Translations under genes and position numbers: made by a program
The notes under the pieces: model-generated
What the model saw: only the letters and a program-made list of their open reading frames with translations
Told to the model about the DNA's origin: nothing
Database searches by the model: none
Part shown: positions 18,933-28,080 of the stretch, one piece after another
Numbering within the stretch: the stretch's first letter is position 1
How the letters are laid out: every line of letters begins with the position of its first letter
Assembly: GCF_964026725.1 (NCBI RefSeq)
Contig: NZ_OZ034691.1
Span: forward strand, 434,001-498,000
DNA length: 64,000 nt
Source: Wolbachia endosymbiont (group B) of Germaria angustata
GTDB taxonomy: Bacteria > Pseudomonadota > Alphaproteobacteria > Rickettsiales > Anaplasmataceae
Direction of reading: 5' to 3'

Positions 18933-19293
18933 ATGAATTTTGAAAATCTAAAAAAAATATTAAGTGCAATTGATAAAGATGCAAGTGTAAATAAAGATAA
19001 CGTAATTAATAAAATAAAAGAGGTATTGCGAAGGGAAGATACAATAGCGTATCAAGAGTGGGAAAATAAAAATTTTAGTATAAATCATACATTCATCCAA
19101 AGTGATCCTGATGCCGAATTTACATTATTAATTGCAGCTGCAGCAGCTGGCTGTAAGGATTTAGTGAATGTTTTATTAGATAGGCATGCGGATGTTCATG
19201 TAGAAGATGAAAATAGAGAGACTGCTTTGCATCATGCCGTTTATAGTAGATGTGTAGGTGTAGTAAATGCTCTACTAAAAAAAGGAGCGAATG
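18933..19293 (+). CDS. Ankyrin-repeat protein, exon 1 (5' part of intron-split gene)
   Basis: The gene starts at ATG 18933 after a taggaggt ribosome site. It encodes a 60-residue N-terminal module (MNFENLKKILSAIDKD...), like that of the ankyrin protein at 13210-14541. Two ankyrin repeats follow (FTLLIAAAAAGCKDLVNVLL and TALHHAVYSRCVGVVNALL), ending at KKGAN plus one base. The frame then enters the group II intron and stops at 19304. Joining 19293 to 21156 regenerates codon GTT and continues in frame. The full spliced product would be 524 residues. Without splicing only a 123-residue stub is made. Confidence 0.8.
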
Positions 19294-19830
19294 GTGTGCC
19301 GTAGAGATACAAAGAATGTTCAAGTAAGAGCAAACTAAGTGCAAAAGCTGCACAGTAGATGAGGGTAGGTCCCTCGGAGCCGGTTTACAAGAGCAGGCTT
19401 CAAACAACCATAAGCTGCTTTGGTAAGGTAGTGAGCGTTATGGAAAAGGCATAATTATATGTCATGTAAGGAATAGAGAGATGAACGAAAGTGAACCACT
19501 GATGAAGTGTCGAAACCTTTTAAATGACGTCAAAACCAGGGGGTCGTTTGTAACCTGGGATAAATCTATCGGGAGCTTGTTTACTGGATAGATGGCGTCC
19601 GGCATAAAGGTGGCATGAATCCATTTCAGGCTATTGTGTGGAACTACGGGAACCTGTCGTTTCGATGATAAGGGAGAAATCCAAGGAGCTAAACTCTAAG
19701 GATGAGAGTACCGATGCGAAAAACAGGGGCGGATCAGCTCGTAGTAGTGAAGAAGTTTCTGTAATGGAAATCGAGAGAAGGGGCTGAGTTATTTAGTTTT
19801 AATGATTTATCAACCGAAAGGGAGGAGTTA

Positions 19831-21078
19831 ATGAGTAAAACAAAGTCTTTTGATATATCAAAGCAACTTATTTGGAGAGCTTATAAACAAGTATCGAAAA
19901 ATAAAGGTGCTGCTGGTGTGGATGAGGTTTCGATAACAAAGGTTGAAGAAAATCTAAAAGATAATCTGTACAAACTATGGAATAGGATGTCATCCGGAAG
20001 TTATTTTCCAGAGCCGGTAAAAGCTGTTGTGATACCAAAAGATACAGGAGGGCAAAGAATTTTATGTGTTCCTTCAGTATTCGACAGGATAGGGCAAACG
20101 GCTGCTGCTATGTATCTAGAGCCGCTGGTAGAACCAAAATTTCATGAGGATTCATATGGTTATAGACCAAATAAGTCTGCACTGGATGCGGTAGATACAG
20201 CTCGTAAAAGATGCTGGAGGTACGATTGGACGATAGATCTTGATATATCTGGATTTTTCGACAATTTGGACCACGGCTTGGCATTGCAAGCTATCAAAAA
20301 GCACACAGACTGCAAATGGGTCATACTGTATGTTGAGAGGTGGATGAAAGCCCCCATTCAGCAAGCAGATGGCAGTAAGGTAGTTAGGGATAAAGGAGTT
20401 CCGCAAGGAGGTTCAATTAGCCCAATCATCTCTAATATATTCATGCATCATGTGTTTGATATATGGATGAAAAAGAACTACCCGACGGTACCATTTGAGA
20501 GGTATGTGGATGATGCGATAGTACACTGCAGAACAGAGAAACAGGCAGAGTTTGTGAAAGTAATGATCGAAGAAAGATTGGCTGAGTATAAGTTGAAATT
20601 ACATCCTGAAAAGACACAGATAGTGTACTGTAAGGATGACAATAGGAGTGGTGGATTTCCTAAACAAAGTTTTGATTTTCTGGGTTACACATTCAGACCC
20701 AGGTTAGCAAGAAATAAAATAGGGAAATATTTTGTCTCATTTCTCCCAGCAATTAGCAACAAGGCCAAGAAAAAGATTACTACAACCATAAGGTCATGGA
20801 AAATGCTACGAAATACGCATATAACATTAGAGGAGATGTCAGGAAAAGTAAATCCAATAGTCAGAGGCTGGTATCAGTACTATGGCAAATTTTACAGAAC
20901 TGAAGTATACAAATCTCTAAAGAATATAGAGCGGCATCTAGAAAAGTGGGTGAAAAGGAAATATAAGAGACTCAGGAGTCACGGAAGACTAGCAAGACAA
21001 TTTCTAGGAAAGGTGAGAAAGAGGTCTCCGGATATTTTCTATCACTGGACACTAGGGTTAGGCCAAAAGGCTGAATAA
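19831..21078 (+). CDS. ltrA: Group II intron reverse transcriptase/maturase
   Basis: Intron-encoded protein of 415 residues that aids splicing and copies the intron into DNA for retrohoming. RT blocks are visible: NKGAAGVDEVSI (RT-0), VVIPKDTGGQRILCVPS (RT-1/2), EDSYGYRPNKSALDAV, DLDISGFFDNLDHGL (catalytic Asp), KGVPQGGSISPIISNIF and the catalytic FERYVDDAIVH. Next come the FDFLGYTFRPR block and the X/maturase region (VRGWYQYYGKF). No HNH endonuclease domain is present; the protein ends RSPDIFYHWTLG. It has a good ribosome site (gggagg before ATG). It is intact, so the element could still be mobile. Confidence 0.93.
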   Translation: MSKTKSFDISKQLIWRAYKQVSKNKGAAGVDEVSITKVEENLKDNLYKLWNRMSSGSYFPEPVKAVVIPKDTGGQRILCVPSVFDRIGQTAAAMYLEPLVEPKFHEDSYGYRPNKSALDAVDTARKRCWRYDWTIDLDISGFFDNLDHGLALQAIKKHTDCKWVILYVERWMKAPIQQADGSKVVRDKGVPQGGSISPIISNIFMHHVFDIWMKKNYPTVPFERYVDDAIVHCRTEKQAEFVKVMIEERLAEYKLKLHPEKTQIVYCKDDNRSGGFPKQSFDFLGYTFRPRLARNKIGKYFVSFLPAISNKAKKKITTTIRSWKMLRNTHITLEEMSGKVNPIVRGWYQYYGKFYRTEVYKSLKNIERHLEKWVKRKYKRLRSHGRLARQFLGKVRKRSPDIFYHWTLGLGQKAE

Positions 21079-21082
21079 TGGA

Positions 21083-21155
21083 AGCTGTATAAATCAAGAG
21101 GTTTACGTACAGTTTTGCGAGAGACTGGTGGGGAAGTTCCACTGGTCTACTCTCC
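21083..21155 (+). ncRNA. Group II intron domains V and VI
   Basis: Domain V starts at the AGC catalytic triad (21083). An agctgta/tacagtt lower stem, an 'acg' bulge, an aaatc/ggttt upper stem and an AAGA loop are visible. Domain VI pairs gagag with ctctc and actggtgg with ccactggt, leaving a cta bulge whose A (21149) is the candidate branch point. Confidence 0.75.
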
Positions 21156-22369
21156 TTAATGCAAGAAACAAATATGGTAATATCCCTTTACACTGGGCTG
21201 CAAGTTATGGTAGGTTAAGTATAGTAGAAGAGCTTATAGAGAAAGGAGCTGATATTAATGCTAAGAACAATAATGGCGATACTCCTTTGCATTGGGCTGT
21301 TAAAAGTAGTCATTTAGAAGTAGCTGAATTTCTTATAAGTAAACATGCTGACGTTAATGCTAAAAATAAAGATGGTTGGACATCTTTGCACTTTGCAGCT
21401 GCTGATGGCAATTTAAATATAGTTAAGCTCATTCTTGATGGAGAGAATGGTGTTGATGCTAGAGGAGCTTTAGCCGTGGCAAATACGCTTAATGAAGAAA
21501 ACAGCTTGGAAATACGAAACCTTCTAGAAGAAAGAATAAGAAGAAATGAAGAAATCACCCAACATCTTAACTTACAAGAAGAAAGAAGCTCCCTATCAAC
21601 ACGTGTCCATAATCGCCGCAGTATTGCACAAGAAGATGAAAATTCGTTGCAAAATGATAAGATAGGTCCTAATAAAATAGGAGTTACAAGCGGAACAAGT
21701 AAGCCATCTTCATTTATCAATATTTTTTCTTACACTACGGTAGATACTATTAAAGGTATTTTTCAGTTTGTTTCTTCTCCTTTTAAGGCAGCTATAAGTA
21801 TGGAACCTTCTAAAGCTATTACAGTTCAAGGTATTGATAACAACGGTGTACTTCTTTTATTAGATGTATTTATAAGGAAAATCACAGGTCAGAAGTATAT
21901 TTACACAGTAGTTCAGTCTATATCACCATTAGAAGCACAGGGCTATGCATTAAATATTATAGAGGAATTTGAGAAAGTAGTAGAGCAAGCTGCATTAAAA
22001 AGTGGGATATCAATGCATCGGTTAAATATTGATTGTGTAGAAATGCAGAAAGAGGTTACTGCAAAAATCACGGGTGGTAAGTTTAATGAGATTTCAGGAT
22101 TTTTAAACTCATATGTAGAGCAAGCATGCCACGATAGAGAAACAGGTAAGTTAAGTCCAAAGAAGTTTAACAAATTTATGGTTGTATTTAATAAGGAACT
22201 AGATTTAATAGTAAATCAATCAATAGAGCAGATATTACACAATAGAGATAGTACATTAGAAGTTGAAGAACAGCAAATAAACTTAGAGCCTCAAAGTTAT
22301 TTAAGTAATACTTCTGTTCAAGGTCATTTAATTCAGGATAGAGGTTTAATAAATCAAGGTAAGGCTTAA
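21156..22369 (+). CDS. Ankyrin-repeat protein, exon 2 (3' part of intron-split gene)
   Basis: This continues the gene beginning at 18933. It encodes VNARNKYGNIPLHWAASYG and two or three further ankyrin repeats (NGDTPLHWAVKSSHLEVAEF and DGWTSLHFAAADGNLNIVKL). A charged linker and a C-terminal domain of about 200 residues with no recognised fold follow; a short hydrophobic patch (FINIFSYTTVDTIKGIF) lies between. The first in-frame ATG (21128) is inside intron domain VI, so an independent product is unlikely. Open codons throughout show that the exon is still under selection or was interrupted recently. Confidence 0.8.
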
Positions 22370-22424
22370 TTCCTTAGCTTTTTGATTTCATCTAGTAAAA
22401 GGTTGGTAATTTGATCTTATAACA

Positions 22425-22670
22425 TCAATGAGCACACCAGCCTTTATTTTGTATGCATTCAAGCAATGTGTGACTATTACGCCACAATCATACACTGTCT
22501 TCCATAGAGGAAAATCTTTTGCTCTACTGACAAATACCTCTCATTATGTATCGTATAGCATTAATAATTGTTCTGATTTTGTGCTTTCTTGGCCACACCT
22601 TGTGCAACTCTTAGCTCCAAAAATTTCCATTCTTTGTCACTTACATCACCTGGATATATTTTTTACTGAT
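22425..22670 (-). pseudogene. Degenerate IS5-family transposase remnant
   Basis: Reverse-strand fragments in different frames match the N-terminal part of IS5-type transposases. YPGDVSDKEWKFLE is the usual start, then INAIRYIMRGICQ, then KDFPLWKTVYD. Several frameshifts and stops separate them, and the catalytic DDE domain is not visible. A forward 87-codon frame across the same bases is not a gene. Confidence 0.7.
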
Positions 22671-22720
22671 CCTATCATATTATCTTCCTGATTTCCTTTC
22701 AAGATATGTTCTAAAAAGTA

Positions 22721-22883
22721 GAATCCGTTCAGCAGGGTGACAAAATAAGATAGAAAAGACAGACATAGAAATAAATGGTGTCATCCCAATATGATACTTT
22801 CTCTGTCATCCCAGTACTTGACACTGGAATGACACCATTTTTGCTTCGATATTTACACATTGGCCATGCATCTAAACGGATAC
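22721..22883. mobile_element. MITE-like element with inverted ends (copy 1)
   Basis: A 163-bp element starting gaatccgttcag and ending ctaaacggatac, which are near-perfect inverted repeats. The interior carries gacaaaataagatagaaaag, a block shared with the copies at 38784 and 47805, plus cccagtg palindromes. An 11-base direct repeat aaaagtagaat overlaps or flanks both ends and may be a target-site duplication. The right inverted end supplies the last codons (VSV and stop) of ubiA. Confidence 0.75.
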
Positions 22884-23747
22884 AAAAGTAGAATTTACAA
22901 TTCTATCTAAAAGGATACCGAAAAAGAGCAGGAGTCCTATCTGGGAATTATTTTTAAATATGGACATGCATTGATTAGAATCGTCTGGATTGAAATTTTT
23001 GTGTTGGTGGTGAAATATGAATCCTATGGTAAGTAAAGCAATATAAAAGATGTTATTTAATGATGATAGTATACCAGCGTACAACCATGCCATTAAGGAT
23101 ATTAAATAAAATCTTTTCAACCAAGATTTTGTTGTATTGCCAAAGTATAATGCAGTAGATTTCATTCCTAATTTCTCATCATCTTTTTTATCTTGATGAG
23201 CGTATATAGTATCATAACTAAGCGTCCAAAAGACGCATCCTATATAAAATAGCAAGGATTCTATGCTAATCTGGTTTGTTATTGCTGCTGAACCCATGAG
23301 TGATCCCATGTTGAAAGTAAACCCTAAAAACAATTGTGGCCACCAAACATAACGCTTTAGCAAGGGGTAGATAACTATCATGCACATTGAAATTATTCCA
23401 AGTATAAGAGTAGTTTTATTGGTTAATAATAAGATTAATAGGGCAATAGACAGTAACAGTGAAAGTAAAGCCAAAGCCTGCTTTATGTTTAATGCACCAC
23501 TTGCAAGTGGTCTGTATTTTGTTCGTTCAACATGTGCATCTATTTCTCTATCGAAGATATCATTGATTATGCACCCTGCGGGTCTCATTAAAAATGCACC
23601 TATAGTAAACAAAACAAGGAGAAAAAGAGCTTGATACGATAGAGAAGTTGAGGCTAAAAGAATGCCGCTTAAGCTAGAAAATAGCACAAGCCATAAACCT
23701 GTTAAACTGTGTATTCTCATTAATGAGAAATAATGGTTGAAATACAT
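22872..23747 (-). CDS. ubiA: 4-hydroxybenzoate polyprenyltransferase
   Basis: Integral membrane prenyltransferase that attaches the polyprenyl tail to 4-hydroxybenzoate in ubiquinone synthesis. It has 291 residues with seven to nine membrane helices. The first Asp-rich motif, INDIFDREIDAHVERTKYRP, is the substrate-Mg2+ site, and the second is YDTIYAHQDKKDDEKLG. The C-terminal codons after NSTF are provided by the inverted end of a MITE-like element, which has probably replaced the native stop. It lies four bases downstream of rbfA on the same strand. Confidence 0.95.
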   Translation of the reverse strand: MYFNHYFSLMRIHSLTGLWLVLFSSLSGILLASTSLSYQALFLLVLFTIGAFLMRPAGCIINDIFDREIDAHVERTKYRPLASGALNIKQALALLSLLLSIALLILLLTNKTTLILGIISMCMIVIYPLLKRYVWWPQLFLGFTFNMGSLMGSAAITNQISIESLLFYIGCVFWTLSYDTIYAHQDKKDDEKLGMKSTALYFGNTTKSWLKRFYLISLMAWLYAGILSSLNNIFYIALLTIGFIFHHQHKNFNPDDSNQCMSIFKNNSQIGLLLFFGILLDRIVNSTFVSV

Positions 23748-23750
23748 TAA

Positions 23751-24107
23751 TTAAGTGTGATTATGTAATATTTTGCTTACATTGACAAAATTATCGAATG
23801 CTAAATCAGGCTTAAAAACTAACTCAGGTATAAATCGCAAATCAACATAACATAATATAGATTTACGTATTGACCATGCAGATTGGTTCATTTCATTAAC
23901 AACAGTGCTGATATCATCATTATCATTTTGGATGTTTAATGAAGATAACACAATATATACATCTGCTTTCTTCAAATCTTTGCTTAGCTTTACATCAGAT
24001 ACTACTACTTTTTCATTAAGAACATTACCTTCCATTAAGACTTTTGATATTGCCCTGTGTAATACCGATGCTACTTTGAGGTTTCTAATTTCCTTTTTCA
24101 TATTCAA
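23751..24107 (-). CDS. rbfA: 30S ribosome-binding factor A
   Basis: Small KH-type protein (118 residues) that helps mature the 5' end of 16S rRNA. The VASVLHRAISKVLMEG start, the VVVSDVKLSKDLKKADVYI core and the C-terminal LRFIPELVFKPD block are typical. It sits three bases after infB in the conserved nusA-infB-rbfA order. Confidence 0.93.
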   Translation of the reverse strand: MNMKKEIRNLKVASVLHRAISKVLMEGNVLNEKVVVSDVKLSKDLKKADVYIVLSSLNIQNDNDDISTVVNEMNQSAWSIRKSILCYVDLRFIPELVFKPDLAFDNFVNVSKILHNHT

Positions 24108-24110
24108 CTA

Positions 24111-26432
24111 CTATAACGTCCTTTCTTCTTGCACTAATTGATAAGCTTCCAAAATGTCTCCAACTTTAATATCGATATTACCCTCTAGCGATATTCCGCA
24201 TTCAAAGTTTACACCTACTTCTTTAACGTCATCTTTAAATCTACGTAGTGCTTTTAACTTTCCTTCATGCACCAATTTACTGCCACGTACTACCTTAATT
24301 AGGGAATCTTTTTTTATAACTCCATCAGTGACATAACATCCGATGATATTACCGGCTTTGGATGAATTAAATATTTGCCTTACAGATGCAGAACCAACAC
24401 GAACCTCTCGTGTAACAGGCTTTAACATTTTAGTTAGATACATCCTCATGTCTTCAATAAGCTCATATATTATATTGTAAGTATGTATTTCTATACCTTT
24501 TTGTTTTGCTAATTCTCTTATTTTTGAATCCACTTTTACATTAAAAGCTAAAATTACTGCGCTTGATGCTTCTGCAAGCAGCACATCTGAATCTGTTACT
24601 CCTCCTACTGCTTTGTGTAGAATATTTAATTTTACTTGGTCTTTACCAAGCTTATCAATTGAACTTGATATTGCTTCAATAGAACCAGTGACATCGCACT
24701 TTAAAACTACAGATAGTTCTTCTGTTTCACTATCATTACGACTGAATATATCTAAATTACTGTCGTCTAAATCTTCTTGCTTTTTCTTGATTAATTCTAA
24801 CCTGTATTTAACAATTTCACGAGCCTGCCTTTCAGAGTTTACAACAACAAATTTATCTCCAGCATTTGGTACACCATTTAAACCAGTAACTTCAACTGGA
24901 GTAGAAGGTAGTGCCGCTTTTTCTCTTTGACCAAGGTGATTAACCATACTGCGTACTTTGCTGTATGTTGTACCAACTACCAATATGTCACCAATCTTTA
25001 ATGTCCCTTCTTCAACTATTAATGTAGCTGATATTCCTTTAGCTTTATCTATTTTGGACTCTATTACCCATCCAAGTGCTCGACAATCCTCTATTCCTTC
25101 TAGCGTCATTAATTCAGCAATTAATAAAATTGCCTCTTCTAGTTTATCTAAGTTGATTTTCTTTTTTGCTGATACTGGAACAATTATAACATCACCACCA
25201 AGTTCTTCGGGGATGAGGTCATACTGAGGCAAACTATTAATTATTCTTTCTACATCGCCAGGTTGTGATTTATCAATTTTATTAATGGCAACTATAATAG
25301 AGACATTTGCTGCTTTTGCATGGTTTATTGCTTCAATTGTTTGTTTCATGATTCCATCATCAGCTGCAACTACTATCACAACTATATTAGTAATATTGGC
25401 ACCACGTGCACGCATCGCAGTAAACGCTTCATGCCCTGGTGTATCAATGAAGGTAATTTTTTGCTTATTTTTTGTCGTTAATTGATAAGCACCTATGTGT
25501 TGAGTGATGCCACCTGACTCTCTTTCTGCAACATTGGATTCACGAAATGCATCGAGTAATGATGTTTTACCATGATCGACATGTCCCATAAAAGTAACGA
25601 TAGGTGGTTTGAGTCTTTTAGGTAAGTTTTCTCTGTTGCTTATGAAGAGTAAATTCTTTTCTTTATCAGCATCACTTACTCGTTTAGCCGTATGATTAAA
25701 TTTTTTTGCTATTTCACATGCTATATCTGGATCTACTGTATCATCTACTCTATAATTCTCACCAACTTCTTCTTTAAACATTTTTAACACACTTTTGCTA
25801 TCTTCTGCCATACGAATAGATAATTCCCTGATAGTTATTTTGTCTGGTATAATAACTTCTCTTGCTATATTTTTACCCTTAGTAAACTTTGATTGTTTAC
25901 TTCTTATACCAAATTTTTGCTTAAATACAGGGAGGTGTTCATTTCTTTCATCTATTGCCTGTGTAATTACTAGCTTAGAATGCTTAGAGTATATATCTTT
26001 GCTAGCTTTAAAAGACTTTTTATCATTGTTCTCATATTCAATACTATCTTCTTTTTGTTCAACTGAGTTAGTATTACTTAAAACTTCCTTATTTATTTCT
26101 TTAGGTAAAGAGTGTGATTCATTTTTATCTTCAGCTTCTTGATTGCTTTCTTCTTTTTTTATTTTCTCTTCTTGTTCTCTCTGATTCCTTTCTTTCAGCA
26201 AAGTAGCATTCTGTACAGCATTAATGCGGGAAATTTGTTCTTTTTCAGTTAAAGAGCCTAATTTACTCTCGTCAAATAAACTATATTCTTCTGCAGAATG
26301 AATTTTTCTTCTTTTTTTTACTATTGTAGTACCAGTACTTTGACTATCTAAAGAGTTTAAATTAATGTCTAATTTAAGCTTGCTTAAGCCTTGTAGGGTT
26401 AATTTTTTATTACTGATATCTTCATTATTCAT
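24111..26432 (-). CDS. infB: Translation initiation factor IF-2
   Basis: GTPase that places initiator tRNA on the 30S subunit. It has 773 residues: a charged, low-complexity N-terminal region (about 1-200, Glu/Lys/Ser-rich) and an IF2-N-like helix block, then the G domain. Motifs are [34 protein letters not shown] and AINKIDKS. The C-terminal EF-Tu-like and initiator-tRNA domains are present ([32 protein letters not shown]). It is the middle gene of nusA-infB-rbfA, with seven bases after nusA. Confidence 0.97.
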   Translation of the reverse strand: MNNEDISNKKLTLQGLSKLKLDINLNSLDSQSTGTTIVKKRRKIHSAEEYSLFDESKLGSLTEKEQISRINAVQNATLLKERNQREQEEKIKKEESNQEAEDKNESHSLPKEINKEVLSNTNSVEQKEDSIEYENNDKKSFKASKDIYSKHSKLVITQAIDERNEHLPVFKQKFGIRSKQSKFTKGKNIAREVIIPDKITIRELSIRMAEDSKSVLKMFKEEVGENYRVDDTVDPDIACEIAKKFNHTAKRVSDADKEKNLLFISNRENLPKRLKPPIVTFMGHVDHGKTSLLDAFRESNVAERESGGITQHIGAYQLTTKNKQKITFIDTPGHEAFTAMRARGANITNIVVIVVAADDGIMKQTIEAINHAKAANVSIIVAINKIDKSQPGDVERIINSLPQYDLIPEELGGDVIIVPVSAKKKINLDKLEEAILLIAELMTLEGIEDCRALGWVIESKIDKAKGISATLIVEEGTLKIGDILVVGTTYSKVRSMVNHLGQREKAALPSTPVEVTGLNGVPNAGDKFVVVNSERQAREIVKYRLELIKKKQEDLDDSNLDIFSRNDSETEELSVVLKCDVTGSIEAISSSIDKLGKDQVKLNILHKAVGGVTDSDVLLAEASSAVILAFNVKVDSKIRELAKQKGIEIHTYNIIYELIEDMRMYLTKMLKPVTREVRVGSASVRQIFNSSKAGNIIGCYVTDGVIKKDSLIKVVRGSKLVHEGKLKALRRFKDDVKEVGVNFECGISLEGNIDIKVGDILEAYQLVQEERTL

Positions 26433-26439
26433 ATTGTTT

Positions 26440-27993
26440 TTATATTAATCCAAGCTTTTTACGTGCTTCTATGATTATTAAATCTGCTGTATCTTTTAGA
26501 TTGTCTTTATTATTAGTTGAGGAAGAGAGTATGCTACAAAACTCATAATTTGATAAATCTGCTATGTCCTCTAAAGTTTTAATATTATGTTTACTAAGAG
26601 CAATTTTATTATCTATTGATAAGGCTAAGTTGATTACATCGTCTTCCATACCTAAATTTTTTAGCTCTTCTATTTTTCTATCATTCTCTGCTTTCAGGTA
26701 ATTGTTTGCTCTATTATGAAGTTCATTTGCAATATCTTCATTGAAGCCCTCTATTGAAGCAAGTTCCTTAATTGAAGTGTTAGATATATCTTCTACACTT
26801 GAAAAACCTTCTGTTACCAATAATTGGCCCATAATCTCTTCTAAGTTTAAAGCTTCAGCAAATAAAACTGAACATTGACTAAATTCTTTATTTCTTCTTT
26901 CTGATTCTTGCTGAGTGCTTAATATCTCAATTTTCCATCCAACAAGCCCTGAAGCTAATCTTACATTCTGACCCTTTTTTCCTATAGCTAAACTCAATTG
27001 ATCTTCAGCAACTATTAACTCTATACAATTTTCATTTTCGTCAATAATGACCTTTGATACTTCTGCAGGAGTAATGGCTTTAATAACAAATTGACCCAAA
27101 TCTGATGAGTAATGTATGACGTCGATTTTTTCACCGTTTAATTCGTGTATAATAGTTTTTATTCTATCTCCTTTAACTCCAACGCAAGCACCTACTGGAT
27201 CGATATTCTTATCAGATGAAAAAACAGCAACTTTAGATCTTGAACCAGCGTCTCTAGCTATACCCTTAATTGTTATCAATCCGTCAGCAACTTCTGGTAC
27301 TTCTTGATTGAACAATGCCTCTAAAAAGCCTTCATGAGCCCTAGAAAGAATGATTTGACGTCCATCGTCAGAGCGCTTAACAGCCTGTATGTAAGCTTTA
27401 ACCTTATCGCCTTCACGAAATGACTCACCACCAATTAAGTTTCGTAAAGGGAGGTATGCTCCAATTCCGTTTATGTCTATAATAAGATCTGAATATTCTA
27501 CTTGTTTAACGATGCCATACCTCATTTCTCCTACCTTATCTTTAAATTCCTCATATTGCTTTTTTAACTCTTCATCTTTGATTATTTCAGAAATCTTTTG
27601 CTGGGCAATTCTTGCTGAAACAAGATCAGTGTTAAGAGAAATCAACTCACTAATAGTATCTCCAACTTTTGCATCTTCTTTTATTAACTTAGCTTGTGTC
27701 AACTTAATTAAGTCACACTCATTTTCATTTGATTCATCATTAATGACTTTTAGTTGTCTATATGAGGTAACTTTGCCTGTGTTTTTATCTATATTAACTA
27801 CAATTTTACTTTTGCTACCATACTTTTGTTGAGCTACTGCTTCGATAGCACTTTTAAGTGCATTTATTATAATATTAAAATCCAAACCTTTTTGAAGTGA
27901 GAGCTCTCCCGCTGTTTTTATTACATCAAGGCTTCCAACTATGTTATTCTTGTTGCTTTTCTGCTTAACACTGCTTTTACGATTAGCAATCAT
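26440..27993 (-). CDS. nusA: Transcription termination/antitermination factor NusA
   Basis: RNA polymerase-associated factor controlling pausing, termination and antitermination. It has 517 residues: an N-terminal RNAP-binding domain, an S1 domain ([21 protein letters not shown]) and two KH domains ([20 protein letters not shown] and [16 protein letters not shown]). C-terminal acidic repeats with helix-hairpin-helix character follow (about 380-517). The usual upstream rimP is not here; the next gene upstream on this strand is the RND pump. Confidence 0.96.
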   Translation of the reverse strand: MIANRKSSVKQKSNKNNIVGSLDVIKTAGELSLQKGLDFNIIINALKSAIEAVAQQKYGSKSKIVVNIDKNTGKVTSYRQLKVINDESNENECDLIKLTQAKLIKEDAKVGDTISELISLNTDLVSARIAQQKISEIIKDEELKKQYEEFKDKVGEMRYGIVKQVEYSDLIIDINGIGAYLPLRNLIGGESFREGDKVKAYIQAVKRSDDGRQIILSRAHEGFLEALFNQEVPEVADGLITIKGIARDAGSRSKVAVFSSDKNIDPVGACVGVKGDRIKTIIHELNGEKIDVIHYSSDLGQFVIKAITPAEVSKVIIDENENCIELIVAEDQLSLAIGKKGQNVRLASGLVGWKIEILSTQQESERRNKEFSQCSVLFAEALNLEEIMGQLLVTEGFSSVEDISNTSIKELASIEGFNEDIANELHNRANNYLKAENDRKIEELKNLGMEDDVINLALSIDNKIALSKHNIKTLEDIADLSNYEFCSILSSSTNNKDNLKDTADLIIIEARKKLGLI

Positions 27994-28080
27994 ATAAATA
28001 AATCCAATTTAATTAGTTATAATTATAGCTTCAACAGGTAAAAAACGCTATCTTAAATGTTAAATGATTGCTAATTTAAG

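Larger units (their letters stand above)
19294..21155 (+). mobile_element. Group II intron, apparently complete
   Basis: A self-splicing retroelement of about 1.86 kb. The 5' end gtgtgccg fits the GUGYG consensus. An intron-encoded reverse transcriptase/maturase occupies 19831-21078. Domain V (21083-21116) and domain VI (to about 21155) fold as expected. The 3' boundary was placed so that the ankyrin reading frame is restored exactly, with the bulged adenosine of domain VI seven bases from the end. The terminal CC is not the usual AY, so the boundary is accurate only to a few bases. The element lies in the sense orientation within the ankyrin gene, so splicing would rescue the gene. Confidence 0.85.

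Noticed and set aside
19294..19830. Structured RNA with gtaggtccc- and ggagccgg-like blocks as an independent ncRNA gene
   Set aside because: It is the 5' ribozyme part (domains I-IV) of the group II intron.
21128..21155. Independent start for the 3' ankyrin part at ATG 21128
   Set aside because: The ATG lies inside intron domain VI and lacks a ribosome site; the spliced join explains the frame better.
22428..22691. 87-codon forward ORF
   Set aside because: It is the antisense of a decayed IS5-type transposase; no coding features of its own.
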